The notes: generated from the sequence alone by a model not told the origin. Numbered from the stretch's first letter, positions 42,105 through 53,804 are shown. The stretch: DNA of 64,000 nucleotides from Siphonodentalium dalli (GCA_032622095.1 CP136061.1:89462983-89526982); one strand, 5' to 3'. A program made the numbers and translations.

Positions 42105-43140
42105 TTAAAAATTTCATTTACCAGACTTAATTGATTAACTTTACACTTGTCAAGTACCATATGTCAAGCTGTAGGTCATTATAATCAAGGCAAATCAATC
42201 TAAAATTACCAAATTACAGGAATCACTGGTCACTAATTACATCATAGAGAGACATTAAAGATAAGATTATTGTCACTGTGTTACCAATCTGTATCTGGTT
42301 CCCTCCACATGGATGGATTATATATTACATAATCCAACATAATCCCACCCACTGTTTTACTGTCCCTCTCAATTACCTCACGCCCAGAATCTCATGTGAT
42401 GATGGTCATTTTGTCAAAGACTTTTTATGAGGACCCTAGAGGGGGAGAACAACACCTTATTATCCCTCAACAAACATTTGCTTGTCATCATATGTCAGTC
42501 TATTTCCTGGGGGCCCACTAATGGCCAGTCCATCTTGGCTGTCAGACATTTTAGCACTTGGAAGCTGTTCAGGGCCAATGGATATATTGGAAACACATGT
42601 TTCCACAGTTGTTCTTTTATTACTTTCCTCATAACCCAGTCTTGATTGATAAGTGTTACTTTCCTCTTTATGGAAGATCAAATAATTCCTGCCTAAATGA
42701 GAATATGCAAATATTTCTAATTATTTCTAGTTATCTGAAGTATTGAATTACTTTTTTGTTTAAAAAATAACTTTTTTTAATTTCAATTTTTGTCAAAAGT
42801 TAATTTTTTAACTCCCCAATTTAATATATATTAAACAGATTTGAAAAGGAAAGAATGAAAATTCAACTCATTACACCCTTTCTTGAAAATTATTTTTATG
42901 GACAATAGTAAATAAATGTTTAAACAAATGCTTTCCTAAATTCTTACATAAAATCATTAGTTGAAAACTAAATGGCAGCAATACGTTAAAAATAAAAAAA
43001 TAAATTGTTAGTTGTTTTGAACATTAGAATCTCAAAATTCTGTACTCAAATTTCCGACTTCCAGGGCATGCCGCACGTACAAATTAATACATGTGCAAGG
43101 CCAATAGAAAAGGATGGAATCTGAAGCTTGTGAACCTTTC
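42105..43140. other. Truncated third block start and unique flank
   Basis: 42105-42540 repeats the beginning of blocks 1 and 2. Beyond it a 73-codon minus-strand ORF (42460-42681; contains MSDSQDGLAISGPPGNRLTY) has no splice sites of the right phase, and part of it recurs in a broken frame near 45010-45110. The rest is AT-rich without features. Confidence 0.5.
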
Positions 43141-43144
43141 TCTC

Positions 43145-43272
43145 TACCTTTCATAGCGGGAGCTGAGCTGGTGCTTATGTATTCTCTTGTATATGCTCCC
43201 TATATAAGAGAATGTATTGGCACAGGGTTTTCGCAAAATTTCAAGAAGCTCCAGTCATAGAAGGGCTAATGT
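43145..43272. mobile_element. TTAA-type MITE, shortened
   Basis: CTTTCATAGCGGGAGCTGAG, one short hairpin, CAAGAAGCTCCAGTCATAGA, AGGGCTAA. TTAA is mutated at both ends. Confidence 0.65.
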
Positions 43273-43319
43273 AAGCTTCTGCTGTTTGCTTTTGCATTTA
43301 TTAGCCGACATAGCAGCAA

Positions 43320-43532
43320 CAGTAATGCTCTAAGTAATCAACTTCTTAACCACAGCAGAATTATGGGTAACTTTTCAGGATTTAGTCGGAAATATGGCTT
43401 GTTGCCATTCATCGGAAAGCTCTCCCTGAGAGCTTTCCGATGAATGGCAACAAGCCATATTTCCGACTAAATCCTGAAAAGTTATCCATAATTCTGCTGT
43501 GGTTAAGAAGTTGATTACTAGGAGCATTACTG
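43320..43532. mobile_element. Tc1/mariner-like palindromic MITE, full length
   Basis: CAGTAATGCTCTAAGTAATC / CTAGGAGCATTACTG; right TA intact, left flank CAA. Confidence 0.87.
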
Positions 43533-44230
43533 TAACTTCAGCAGTATGAGTTTTATTGCACATCCAATGGTTTATTTTTGTGAAATACCACAAAATACAG
43601 AAGATTTCAAAACATTCAATAAAACAGTCTGTCTTGTCCTTGAACAATACAAACCGATTACGTTGACAACATTATTGACCACCTTAACTTTAAAGACATA
43701 TAATGTACTTATTCGGGTGCGTGAAACTGATAAGTTAGTATTCAGGCGCTATGACAACTGGAGGAATGTAACATTTTACTAACATCGCCGAAAATTTTAA
43801 GCAAATCGACCGTACCACTCCATAGAAAACATCAGAACTATGCTCAATTGTAAATATTTACTACTCGATTCCGGATGCATCTATCGGCGATAAACTAACG
43901 AAAATGATTTCGCCATTGAGAGTCACTGCATTTAATTCATATATAAGAATGAAAGTGTGTGTTGTCAATTTGGATATACTATTTGTAAACAATACTACTT
44001 TGAACAAGATTATTCTCCATTTCTATTTGATCACCCTACCAGAGTGTTTCACATCACTTTAACATGTTTGTTCATTAAACGGACATGGCTCATTCGAGGT
44101 TCCAAATTCTGACTACGTAATTTGGAAGGAGGTACAAGATAGGTTGACAAATACACAAAATATTGATATCCATAATACCAGGCCTTACCAGCTTCATTTT
44201 TAATAATAATATTTTATAAATTTTACCGGT
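43533..44230. other. Apparently unique stretch
   Basis: Less repetitive than its surroundings, with several CG dinucleotides (ATCGCCGAAAATTTTAAGC, TCTATCGGCGATAAACTAAC). A 78-codon plus-strand ORF at 43546-43782 ends RRYDNWRNVTFY; no known motif, no support for expression. Confidence 0.4.
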
Positions 44231-44455
44231 CAAGAATGAGGTCCCCAGAGGGAGAATTTAGTGATGCTACCCCGCATAGCGGGCTAGCATCACCAAATTC
44301 ACCCTCTGGGGACCTCATTCTGCTTACACCTCAGCAGAATGAGGTCCTCAGAGGGTGAATTTGGTGATGCTAGCCCGCTATGCTGGATAGCATCACTTAA
44401 TTCACCCTCTGGGTACCTCATTCTGCAAATGACAGACACACTATTTCAAGGCTTG
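44231..44455. mobile_element. hAT-like 254-bp MITE, left tip lost
   Basis: AGAATGAGGTCCCCAGAGGG to CACTATTTCAAGGCTTG. Left flank TTACCGGT and right flank CTACCGAT may be a decayed 8-bp duplication. Confidence 0.75.
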
Positions 44456-45111
44456 CTACCGATGATCACACCCATATTTCAACCGTTTTCAATTTTTCTC
44501 ACAGAAGTGAAAAGAAAAAGGCTCTTTATTTCTACCATATCAGGAAGAGACTAACACGGAATGCTCTTTTCTGTTCCAAGCCGTGCAAATGGCTGTTTTT
44601 TTGTTTGGGACCCAAACATCATGTTTAAAGTTTTATTTTTTATGACTTCAATGCATCTTTCTGGGACATATATATACTGCTCGTTGAAAGGTAGTTCAAG
44701 TATTTATCAACCTATTTCAATACGGAAAACAAATCCAAAAATGAATAATATTAGCTAGGTGTGCATGGCTTTAAATACAACAATATCAGCCTAAATTTCA
44801 GTATATTACAAGCTACAATCTTGAGAGTGTGCAATAAACATAGATCAAGACAGTTGTGCAAACATTAACATCATTTCACTCATTTGTCCAGCCTGGAGGC
44901 AAAACAGGAACCTTTGGTTGTGGTTTTACTATGGCCTCACATTAACTCTTGTAATAATGTTAATGAGTTCACACACTTGTGTTGTTCTATCTATATCTTG
45001 AATTATCTGCTGTCTACACTTTAGGCAGTTGGTCTTTTATTAGTTTTCTCATAAACTAGTCTTTGATGAGTGTTCCTTCCTCTTTAGGGAAGATCAAATG
45101 ATTTCTGCTTA

Positions 45112-45222
45112 ACCCTCCCATGACTGGATCATTCTGAAATTTTGCGAAAACCATGTGCCAATGCATTCTCTTATATATGTGAGTCTCCCATAAGGAACCT
45201 CGTATATATAAGAGAAAGCCAT
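45112..45222. mobile_element. TTAA-type MITE fragment
   Basis: CCCTCCCATGACTGGATCAT after TTAA, one hairpin, then truncated. Confidence 0.65.
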
Positions 45223-45239
45223 GAAAGTGTAAAGAATAA

Positions 45240-45425
45240 GAAGTTGATATATTTCAAGGTCCAGAAACAGCCCTATATGAGCGTGGTCAAGGACACGGTC
45301 GCGCGTGAAATTGGACCTGCCCATGTTGTTCCCGAGATCAAAGTAGTCCTACATACCAAATTTGAGACAGATCGGTTGAGCAGTTTTCGAGTCTATAAGA
45401 TACACATACATACATACAGACAGAG
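45240..45425. repeat. Dispersed repeat, copy 2 (see 14880-15230)
   Basis: GTGAAATTGGACCTGCCCAT, ACATACCAAATTTGAGACAG, GAGTCTATAAGATACACATA shared with the copy at 14.9 kb. Confidence 0.7.
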
Positions 45426-45440
45426 GTTCCAACATATATA

Positions 45441-45582
45441 CAGTAATGCCCTAAATAATCGACTCCTTAACCACAGTAGAATTATGGGTAACTTTTCATG
45501 ATAAGCCATATTTCCGATTAAATCATAAAAAGTTACCCATAATTCTGCTGTGGTTAAGGAGTCATTATTTAGGGCATTACTG
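45441..45582. mobile_element. Tc1/mariner-like MITE, centre deleted
   Basis: CAGTAATGCCCTAAATAATC / TTTAGGGCATTACTG with TA flanks; only 142 bp because the middle of both arms is missing. Confidence 0.82.
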
Positions 45583-45634
45583 TAATAGAAGATTGTGTAT
45601 ATTTACCCACTGCAAGCACCTTATGTCCCTTTAA

Positions 45635-46014
45635 CCCTTTCATGATGGGAGCTGTGCTGGTGCAGCATTAAAGATCCTGTGCCAGTGCATTCTCATAGGG
45701 AGCCTTGCATATATATGAGAATGCACTGGCACAGGATCTTTAATGCTATTAGTGCTATTAAGGTCCTCTTAGATGTGCTGATGCAGCATTAAAGATCCTG
45801 TGCCAGTGCATTTTGTCAGATATGCGAGTGACGCAGCCATAGGGAACCTCGCATATATAAGAGAATGCACTGGCTTACACGGTCAAGGTAACTGTTGTTA
45901 GACCAATGTATTCTCTTATATATGCGAGGCTCCCTAAGTGAGACTCGCATATATAAGAGAATGCATTGGCAAAGGGTTTTTCCCAAATTTCAGGAAGCTC
46001 CAGTCGTCGAAGGG
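45635..46014. mobile_element. TTAA-type MITE, CATGATGGGAGC subtype, expanded
   Basis: CCCTTTCATGATGGGAGCTG at left, CTCCAGTCGTCGAAGGG at right, TTAA at 45631-45634 and 46015-46018. Three hairpin regions, with the first repeated (CAGTGCATTCTCATAGGGAG). Confidence 0.87.
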
Positions 46015-46309
46015 TTAATGATTTTGTGTAATTTTCAACTTTTGTAAAAAATTTATTTCAAATATATTTGAAGGAGAAAAGATCAATATTGAAGCCATTG
46101 AAGAGTTTATCTATTTCTCCATGTTCTTCATTCTGATGATCGTTTTACCAACTTCTATATTTTTTGCACTTTTACCCACTGTGAGTGCCTTGGGACCATT
46201 TAAGTTACCAATGGTATTGCTGTTATTGACTGGTTGACATGACCTGTTTCACACATACACTAATGAAATTCTGACATGTTAGTAAAGCAAACAGTTTACT
46301 GCCTGGTCA

Positions 46310-48240
46310 TGAACATGTAGTCAATATACATATCTTACTGGGAGTTTCATCCAACTCATCTAGACAATAATCAAACTGTTCAATATTCCATGATGTGAGA
46401 ACCAGCAACTCAATTTAGATATTTTGATTCTTTGAATCAGGATATTGTCACCCAGACACATACTGTACACTGAGGAAATCCTGAGTCATACCTGACACCT
46501 CAGTAAAGAGACAGTTTAATGTCAGGCCCTATGGGGCGCCATTCTTCTATTTATTACCTATTTAGTGATATCACTAATTCGATTATTTGATATCACTAAT
46601 TCATTTTGTGATATCACAAATTATTTTGTGATATCACTAAATATTTTAAGATATCACAAATTTGAATTCTTGATATCACAAATTGATTTTATGATATCAT
46701 AAAATCGAATATGTGATATCACAAAATAGTAGCATTTAGTGATATCACTAATTCTATTTTGTGATATCACATATTCATTTTGTGATATCATAAAATTGAA
46801 TATGTGATATCACTAATTCATTTTGTGATATCAATAAATAGGAAATGGCATAGCTTGCCGCGCCATTCTACTATTTATGTAACATTTTGTGATATCATAA
46901 AATCGAATTATTGATATCACTAAATGCTTACTATTTTGTGATATCACATATACGAATTTGTGATATCACAAAATCATTTTGTGATATCACAAATTCAAAT
47001 ATGTGATATCACATATTCATTTTGTGATATCACAAATTACTACTGGGGCGCCGTTCTTCTATTTATTACCTATTTAGTGATATCATAAAATCATTTTGTG
47101 ATATCACTAATTCGAATTTGTGATATCACTAAATGATTTTATGATATCACAAAATCGAATATGTGATATCACAAAATAGTAGCATTTAGTGATATCACAA
47201 AATAAAATTTGTGATATAAATTCATTTACACGATTTAGTGATATCACAAAATATTTCATGATATCACAAAATAATATTAGTGATGTAACTAAATAGTCAT
47301 GTTGTCAGAATTAGTGATATCACAAAATGAATATGTGATATCACAAAATCGAATTTGTGATATCACTAATTCATTTTATGATATCACAAAATCGATTTTG
47401 TGATATCACAAAATAATAAGCATTTAGTGATATCACAAAATCGATTTTGTGATATCATAAAATGAATTAGTGATATCACTAAATAGGTAATAAATAGAAG
47501 AACGGCCCTGAACATGTAGTCAATATACATGCCTTACTGGGACTTTCATATAACGCATGAATGAGTATTAATAACATGTCACCACCCAGACACATACTGT
47601 ACACTGAGGAAATCCTGACACCTCAGTAAAGAGACAGTTTAATGTGAGGCCATGAACATGTAGTCAATACACATTACAAACTTGGACTTTCATATAACGC
47701 AACTTGTAAAAACAAATAAAATATGGCATGATGTGGGACCCAGTAACCCAATTTAGATATTTTGATTCTTTGAATCATGATATTGTCACCCAGACACTGA
47801 GGAAATCCTGACACCTCAATAAAGAGACAGTTTAATGTGAGGCCATGAACATGTAGTAGATATACATGGCTTACTGGGTCTTTTATACAAGGCATCTTGT
47901 CAAAAATTTAAATGTAATTTGCAAATATGCCATGATGTGGGACCCAGCAATTTTGATTCTTTGAATTAGTATTAAAAACATGTCACCCAGACACATACTG
48001 TATGCTGAGGAAATCCTGCCACCTCAATAAAGGATAGTTTAGTGACAAGGCCATGAACAGATATAGTCAATATACATGGGTTACAGACACATAAGTACTG
48101 TACACTAAGGAAATCCTGACACCTGAGTAAAGGCGAGTTTAATGTCAGGCGATGAACATGTAGTAGATATGCATGGCTTACTGGGACTTTCATACAATGC
48201 ATCTTGTCAAAAATGAAAATGTAATTTGCAATATGCAATA
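46310..48240. repeat. ~200-bp tandem repeats, interrupted by the GATATC element
   Basis: GAACATGTAGTCAATATACA, TGATATTGTCACCCAGACAC and GAGGAAATCCTGACACCTCA recur near 46310, 47510, 47650, 47845, 48050 and 48150. The first unit is split by 46525-47507. Confidence 0.75.
46525..47507. mobile_element. Array of GATATC palindromes with inverted ends
   Basis: About 36 GATATC sites by eye in ~920 bp, mostly as TTTGTGATATCACAAA or variants, spaced 16-35 bp. The ends GGCGCCATTCTTCTATTTAT-TACC and GGTAATAAATAGAAGAACGG are inverted. Two further end-like copies lie inside (near 46858 and 47045), so it is probably nested or internally duplicated. It lies in a single unit of the ~200-bp array (TTAATGTCAGGCC|..|CTGAACATGTAG). 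No ORF. Confidence 0.75.
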
Positions 48241-48449
48241 TTTTTATTCTTTACTTATTTTTAACTGTGATATCTGAGATAAGATTTAAAATAAAACAAC
48301 AGTATCTATGTTCACAATATAACTTAGTTTCAACTTATAAGCAACATGGCCAGGACTAACCAGTAGATGCCAGTCAAACATCAAAGAAAACATCCAACAG
48401 ACTGGCTAATCTATTTATCAGGCTTGGTTAGCTCTCTCAAACAACTTAA

Positions 48450-48839
48450 CCCTTTACCCAACAAAACGGCCCAAAACGCCCAAATAAAGCTTCAACAGCC
48501 TAAAATATCTTCGGTCTGTCTCAATAACACCATACAAATATGGATATCATTGGAACCGGTTCATTGACCACATTGTGATGGTTACAGTTATGCCATGTGC
48601 CAATGCATTCTCTTATATATGCGAGTCGACCATAGGTCGCCTCGCATATATAAGAGAATGCATTGGCCTAAAATAATAAAAAAATTTAACACTTTTTACC
48701 ATTTTTTCTTACATTCTTTGACAATTTTATCATTTTTAATATGTGTTAAGCCAATGCATTCTCTTATATATGCGAGGCGACCTATGGTCGACTCGCATAT
48801 ATAAGAGAATGCATTGGCACAGGGCAGTTCTGTAAAGGG
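48450..48839. mobile_element. TTAA-type MITE, ACCCAACA subtype
   Basis: CCCTTTACCCAACAAAACGG at left, CAGTTCTGTAAAGGG at right (a few bases deleted), TTAA at 48446-48449 and 48840-48843. Two TCGACC-type hairpins. Confidence 0.9.
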
Positions 48840-49008
48840 TTAAAGTAAACATTTTGTTAGATATTTGCGATTGATTTGTGATATAATATTTCAGTTATTC
48901 AAATAAATTGACCAAAACCATGTTGTTATGATTTCTAATAGTTTTATTTCTGTTGTTACCGGTAATGTAAAATAAGATTATATAAAAAAATATTGAAAAT
49001 CTAACTGG

Positions 49009-49437
49009 GTTGCTGGTGCAGCATTAAAGATCCTGTGCCAGTGCATTCTCGTGTATATGTGAGTCTACCATAAGGAGCCTCGCATATATAAAAGAATGCA
49101 CTGACTTGCAAGGACAAGGTAAATATTGTTAGGCCAATGAATTCTCTTATATATTCGAGGCTTCCTATGGGAGGCTCGCATATATACAGTAATGCCCTAA
49201 GTAATCTACCCCTTAACCACAGCAGAATTATAGGTAACTTTTCAGGATTTAGTCGGAAATTTGGCTTGTTGCTCAGTGAGAGCTTTCCGATGAATGGCAA
49301 CAAGCCATATTTCCGACTAAATCCTGAAAAGTTACATATAATTCTGCTGTGGTTATGGGGTAGATTACTTAGGGCATTACTGTAAGAGAATGCAATGAAA
49401 CGTTTTTTTGCAAAATTTAAAGAAGCCCCAGTCATCG
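49009..49437. mobile_element. TTAA-type MITE hosting a Tc1-like MITE
   Basis: GGTGCAGCATTAAAGATCCT to AAGAAGCCCCAGTCATCGG. Its second hairpin is broken at GCATATATA/AGAGAATGC by the MITE at 49187-49382. Terminal TTAA sites are lost. Confidence 0.75.
49187..49382. mobile_element. Tc1/mariner-like MITE nested in a TTAA-type MITE
   Basis: CAGTAATGCCCTAAGTAATC / ACTTAGGGCATTACTG with TA on both sides; removing it with one TA restores the host hairpin arm. Confidence 0.88.
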
Positions 49438-49610
49438 GCCTTTCAGTGCCAAGGCCGATTTTTGTATCAACCCATATTTCCTTGATCATTTTTCAAATTT
49501 ATTGATTAGAGCTCTTTCCATCAATGTATCACATTATTATAATCAATAAATTTGAAAAATGATCAAGGAACTATGGGTTGATACAAAAATCAGACTTGGC
49601 ACTGAAAGGG
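49438..49610. mobile_element. TTAA-type MITE, short hairpin form
   Basis: GCCTTTCAGTGCCAAGGCCG / CTTGGCACTGAAAGGG, TTAA at 49611-49614. The arms TGATCATTTTTCAAATTTAT and complement form a long stem. No ATGCATTCTC hairpin module in this one. Confidence 0.75.
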
Positions 49611-49684
49611 TTAAATGAGATTTGTATTGTAACATGCTATGGGATCCTGCAACTTAATTTCAATATTTATATTCTCTGTATCCA

Positions 49685-49800
49685 CAAATAAACTTCATGT
49701 ATACATGTCCTCTCACTACATTGTTATATATTGTGTATCTATATTATGTATCTATACATTTGACCATATTTGGTGTAAAAGTATAATAAATTGTATCAGT
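49685..49800 (+). mobile_element. LINE-like 3' tail fragment
   Basis: AAATAAACTTCATGTATACA to AAAAGTATAATAAATTG. Further short copies are at 50925-51020 and 51850-51940, each ending in GATTGATT. Confidence 0.6.
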
Positions 49801-49895
49801 CGATCTTTTCATATTTTTATCCGTAAGATCTGAGACTCCAGCACAAAAATGGAGAGGCTATACATGTATTCACAAGATGACATTGTTACAACTTA

Positions 49896-50106
49896 CAGTA
49901 ATGCCCGAAGTATATGACCCTTTAACCACAGCAGAATTATGGGAAATTTTTCATGATTTAGTCAGAAATATGGCTTGTTGCCATTCATTGGAAAGCTCTC
50001 ACCGAGAGCTTTCTGATGAATGGCAACAAGCCATATTTCAGACTAAAACCTGACAAATTTCTCATAATTCTGCTGTGGTTAGGGGTCATTATTTAGGACA
50101 TTACTG
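49896..50106. mobile_element. Tc1/mariner-like palindromic MITE
   Basis: CAGTAATGCCCGAAGTATAT / TTTAGGACATTACTG, TA flanks; more diverged than the others. Confidence 0.82.
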
Positions 50107-50420
50107 TATATGTAATAAGTCCAGGATTTAACCAGTAGCTTCTCTAAGATCTAAGATTGAGAAGCTTACATGTATTCACAAGATGAAACTGTTACAACTT
50201 ATATGTGTTAATAAGTCCAGGATTTAGCCAATAGCTTCTGGTCAAACATCAAAGAGATGAACTAATCTATTTATCAGGCCTGGATACATTATAGAAACTC
50301 CATGCAGACTACCATTTGAATGTTTCCACATTTTGTCATTTTATCTAAGATAGTCCTGATAATTCAATAACATTATAACTTCTCACAATAGTGAAGTGAG
50401 CAAATGCACTCCACACCTTA

Positions 50421-50530
50421 ACCCTCCCATGACAGGAGCTTCCTGAAATTTTGCAAAAACTCTGTGCCAATGCATTCTCTTATATATGCAAGTCTCCCAT
50501 AAGGAGCCTCGTATCTATAAGAGAATACAT
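50421..50530. mobile_element. TTAA-type MITE fragment
   Basis: CCCTCCCATGACAGGAGCTT, one hairpin, then truncated where a tandem array begins. Confidence 0.65.
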
Positions 50531-50755
50531 CATTATTCTATGGTGCAACAAGTATTATCTAATATTATAACCATTCATACATCACAACATCATTATTCTA
50601 TGGTCCAACAATTATTATCTAATATAATAACCATTCATACACCCAACATCATTATTCTATGGTACAACAAGTATTACCTAATATAATAACCATTCATACA
50701 CCCCAACATCATTATTCTATGGTCCAACAATTATTATCTAATATAATAACCATTT
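50527..50755. repeat. 59-60-bp tandem repeat, four copies
   Basis: CATCATTATTCTATGGT(G/C)C and AATATAATAACCATTCATAC repeat four times at 59-60 bp. Confidence 0.88.
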
Positions 50756-51377
50756 CTGCACTTTTATTATCGCTCTTCTGCTTATTTTTCCTGAAAACCC
50801 CTCTAGATGAATAATAAACCATTCCAAGGTATACTTTTATAACTGAGAAGGAGAATCCATTTAGTATAGAACAGGTTAAATGCACTTGAATTCTGTAGAC
50901 GGAATAAATAATTCATGTTGTGAAGTCACTACATTGTTATAAATTATGTTTCTTTATTATATATGTATACATTTGACCATATTTGGTGTAAACGTATAAT
51001 AAATTGATTGATTGATTGGTTGAATGTTCTTCTACTGATAATGTTAACTTCAAATTTTGAAGGTGCAAAAACTGACATTGTTTGCTTGAAACTGTTTCGT
51101 CTTCATTATATGTATGTGTGGCCATGACCATCCTGAGATTTTCCCTTATGGAAATATTTGAGAGAGAGACATCAGGGAGGGTTATTCCTTAGAAAATTAT
51201 GTTTGGAAGGAAGCACAGCAATTTCAATCTGGAGGCCCAGAATAAATGACATTCTAGCTGGTTACAGCTTATATGCAACAAGTCCAGGATTTAACTAGTA
51301 GCTCTTGGTCAAACATCAAAGAAAACATCAAACAGAATTGTTAATCTATTTATCAGGCGTGGATGCATTAATAGAGA

Positions 51378-53760
51378 GTCCATGCAGACAGTAGCTCTCT
51401 TACCATATGGCTAACATTCCCCAGGTTATCAGAAGCAGACCCCAGTCATCACCAGCTGACCAATATAATAAATCTAAGGTGCCAGATAAGACTCATTATA
51501 GAAAGCTACAGATATCAACATGATGGAGTCCCCAGATCCAAAAACCTTATGTTAGAACTTACTCTTTTTTAAAACAAATCTAGTAGGCAACAACATTTTA
51601 GCATTTATGCCCTATATAATCAAAAGTAATTTTGTTTAATTCAAAAATAAAAACTTAAAGGTACCGGTACTCAATCAAATCAGACGGCCCCCATATCATC
51701 AAGATACAACATTTCTTCAAAATACGCTTTGGTTATCAGAATCGATTTATTGCAACAAAATAATGCTCACCACTGTCAACTATGGTATCAAATTTCCCAA
51801 AAGCATGTTATTTATCAACATTTTGTTCAACATATTACCACTTGATTCAATGTTCTTGTCTTGTTATTCTATGTTAATGTACATTTGACCATACATGGTG
51901 TAACGTACAAATAAACTTTGATTGATTGATTGATTATAGAGTTATCCATCTTCATCTGCAATTTTATCTAAGACCGTCGGTTTGACAACTCTTCTCGGCC
52001 ACAAATAATTGCACAGTTTGAGAAATAACAAACTTCAAAAATCGACATCTGATCACTCTGAGCTTTGATGGTGGGTTCCTCGACTCAAATAAAATATTTT
52101 TACCCCAGAAGCCAAAGAAATAGTAACGTAGGAGTGTTAATTCGCATACTGAATCTTTAATAGAATGCCCATGTAAGGGAAATGTGGTTGCATCATCCCC
52201 ATAAGTCTAATTATTTAAAGATGTATTCTGGATGCCAGAGGCCCATCTTCATGAATAACGCTTTGCTTTTCATTCAGATACCAGTGGTGCTTGGGGGGGG
52301 GGGGGGGGGTACTTGTGTAGAAAATAATACATTTGGAACAAGAAGTGCTGCCAGAGAGCTTTGTTCATTTAATTCAACATTTATACAGACTCCATGCAGA
52401 CAGTAGCTCTCAACATACTAGTATGGATAACATTCCCCCAGGTTATCAGAAGCAGAACCAAGTGATCACCAGCTGACCAATATAATAATCTACCATGGCA
52501 GATAGACTCATTGTAGAAATCTACAGATATTTTGAGCCCCAGATCATTTTATATTTAAACCTTACTTTTCCTAATGGTATATAATTCACTAGCACAAGCT
52601 TCAGAAGGAACTTTTTCCCAATGTAAATTTTGTAATTCTACATGTGTCCATTGAGAGCAAGGATTTGGGGGGGGGGGGTGTGGAGTTAGAGCTCCTGCAT
52701 ATCCCCTAACATGCACTTCTGAGTTGAGGGATAACTATTTTAGTTTCTTAGCCACATTTTTTGAAACACATCTGGAAGGCAACAATATCTTAGCATTTAT
52801 TCACTAGATAATCAAAAGTAATTTGGTATAAGTCATATAATTAAAGATTTTTTCTGGATTTCAAGCCTATTTTTATGAATAAGGCTTTGCTTTTCATTCA
52901 GAAACAGGGGGGTACTTGTGTAGAAAATAGTATATATGGAACAAGTAGTGCCACCAGAGAGATTTGTTCATTTAATTCAACATTTATACAGACTCCATGC
53001 AGACAGTAGCTCTCACCATATGGCTAATATTCCCCCAGGTTATCAGAAACAGAACCAAGTGATCACCAGCTGACCAATATAATTAACTACCATGCCAGAT
53101 ACACTCATTATAGAAACCTACAGATATTTTATGTCCCAGATCATTTTATATTTAAACCTTACTTTTCCTAATGGTATATAATTCACTAGCACAAACTTCA
53201 GAAGTAACTTTTTCCCAACGTAAATTTTGTAATTCTACATGTGTCCGTTGAGAGCAAGGGTTTGGGGGGGGGGGGGGGTGGAGTTGGACCCTCCCATGCA
53301 TTTCTGAGTTGAGGGATAACTATTTTAGTTTGTTAACCACATTTTTTGAAACACATCTAGTAGGAAACAACATCTTAGCATTTATACTCTATATAATCAA
53401 AGTAATTTGGTATAAGTCATATAATTAATTTGGTATAAGTCATATAATTAATTTGGTATAATTGAAGATTTTTTCTCGATTCCAGGCCCATTTTTATGAA
53501 TAAAGCTTTGCTTTTTATTCAGATACCGGCAGTCCTTGTGTAGAAAATAATACATTTGGAACAAGGTGCCACCAGAAAGATTTGTTCATTTAATTGGACA
53601 TTTATACAGACTCCATGCAGACAGTAGCTCTCACCATATGGCTAATATTCCCCCAGGTTATCAGAAGCAGAACCAAGTCATCACCAGCTGACCAATATTA
53701 TAAATCTACCATGGCAGATAGACTCATTATAGAAACCTAGATATCAACATGAGTCCTCAG
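51378..53760. repeat. ~610-bp tandem repeats, four units
   Basis: CTCCATGCAGACAGTAGCTC..CCCCCAGGTTATCAGAAGC recurs near 51378, 52388, 52993 and 53611. Units contain GAGAGCAAGG then a poly-G tract (52667-52678, 53264-53278) and GGCTTTGCTTTTCATTCAGA with another (52293-52309). A 23-bp sub-repeat (AATTTGGTATAAGTCATATA) is triplicated at 53405-53460. ORFs here are low-complexity. Confidence 0.8.
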
Positions 53761-53804
53761 GCCTCAAAAACTTGTGTTAGAACTTACTCTTTACCAATTC
53801 CATA

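Larger units (their letters stand above)
37356..42257. repeat. Tandem segmental duplication, block 2
   Basis: Same order as block 1 with five full ~600-bp repeats and one partial. A third, truncated start of the block follows at 42105-42540 and then diverges after CCACTAATGGCC. The nearly identical ORFs, poly-G tracts (21 and 20 G) and tails show the duplication is recent. Confidence 0.8.

Noticed and set aside
42460-42681. 73-codon minus-strand ORF (MSDSQDGLAISG..) as a first coding exon
   Set aside because: No good donor in phase, part of it is block-repeat sequence, and the similar sequence near 45.0-45.1 kb has stops.
46060-46240. Hydrophobic plus-strand ORF (FIYFSMFFILMIVLPTS) that looks like a membrane protein
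   Set aside because: TTTTACCCACTGTGAGTGCC.. recurs as non-coding repeat at 45.6 and 27.26 kb; no splice or start support.
46525-47507. CRISPR-like array
   Set aside because: Repeats are short palindromes with A/T linkers of variable length, not constant repeats with unique spacers, and this is animal DNA.
52182-52406. ORF reading through a poly-G tract (GGGGGG peptide)
   Set aside because: Created by the homopolymer; its frame depends on tract length.
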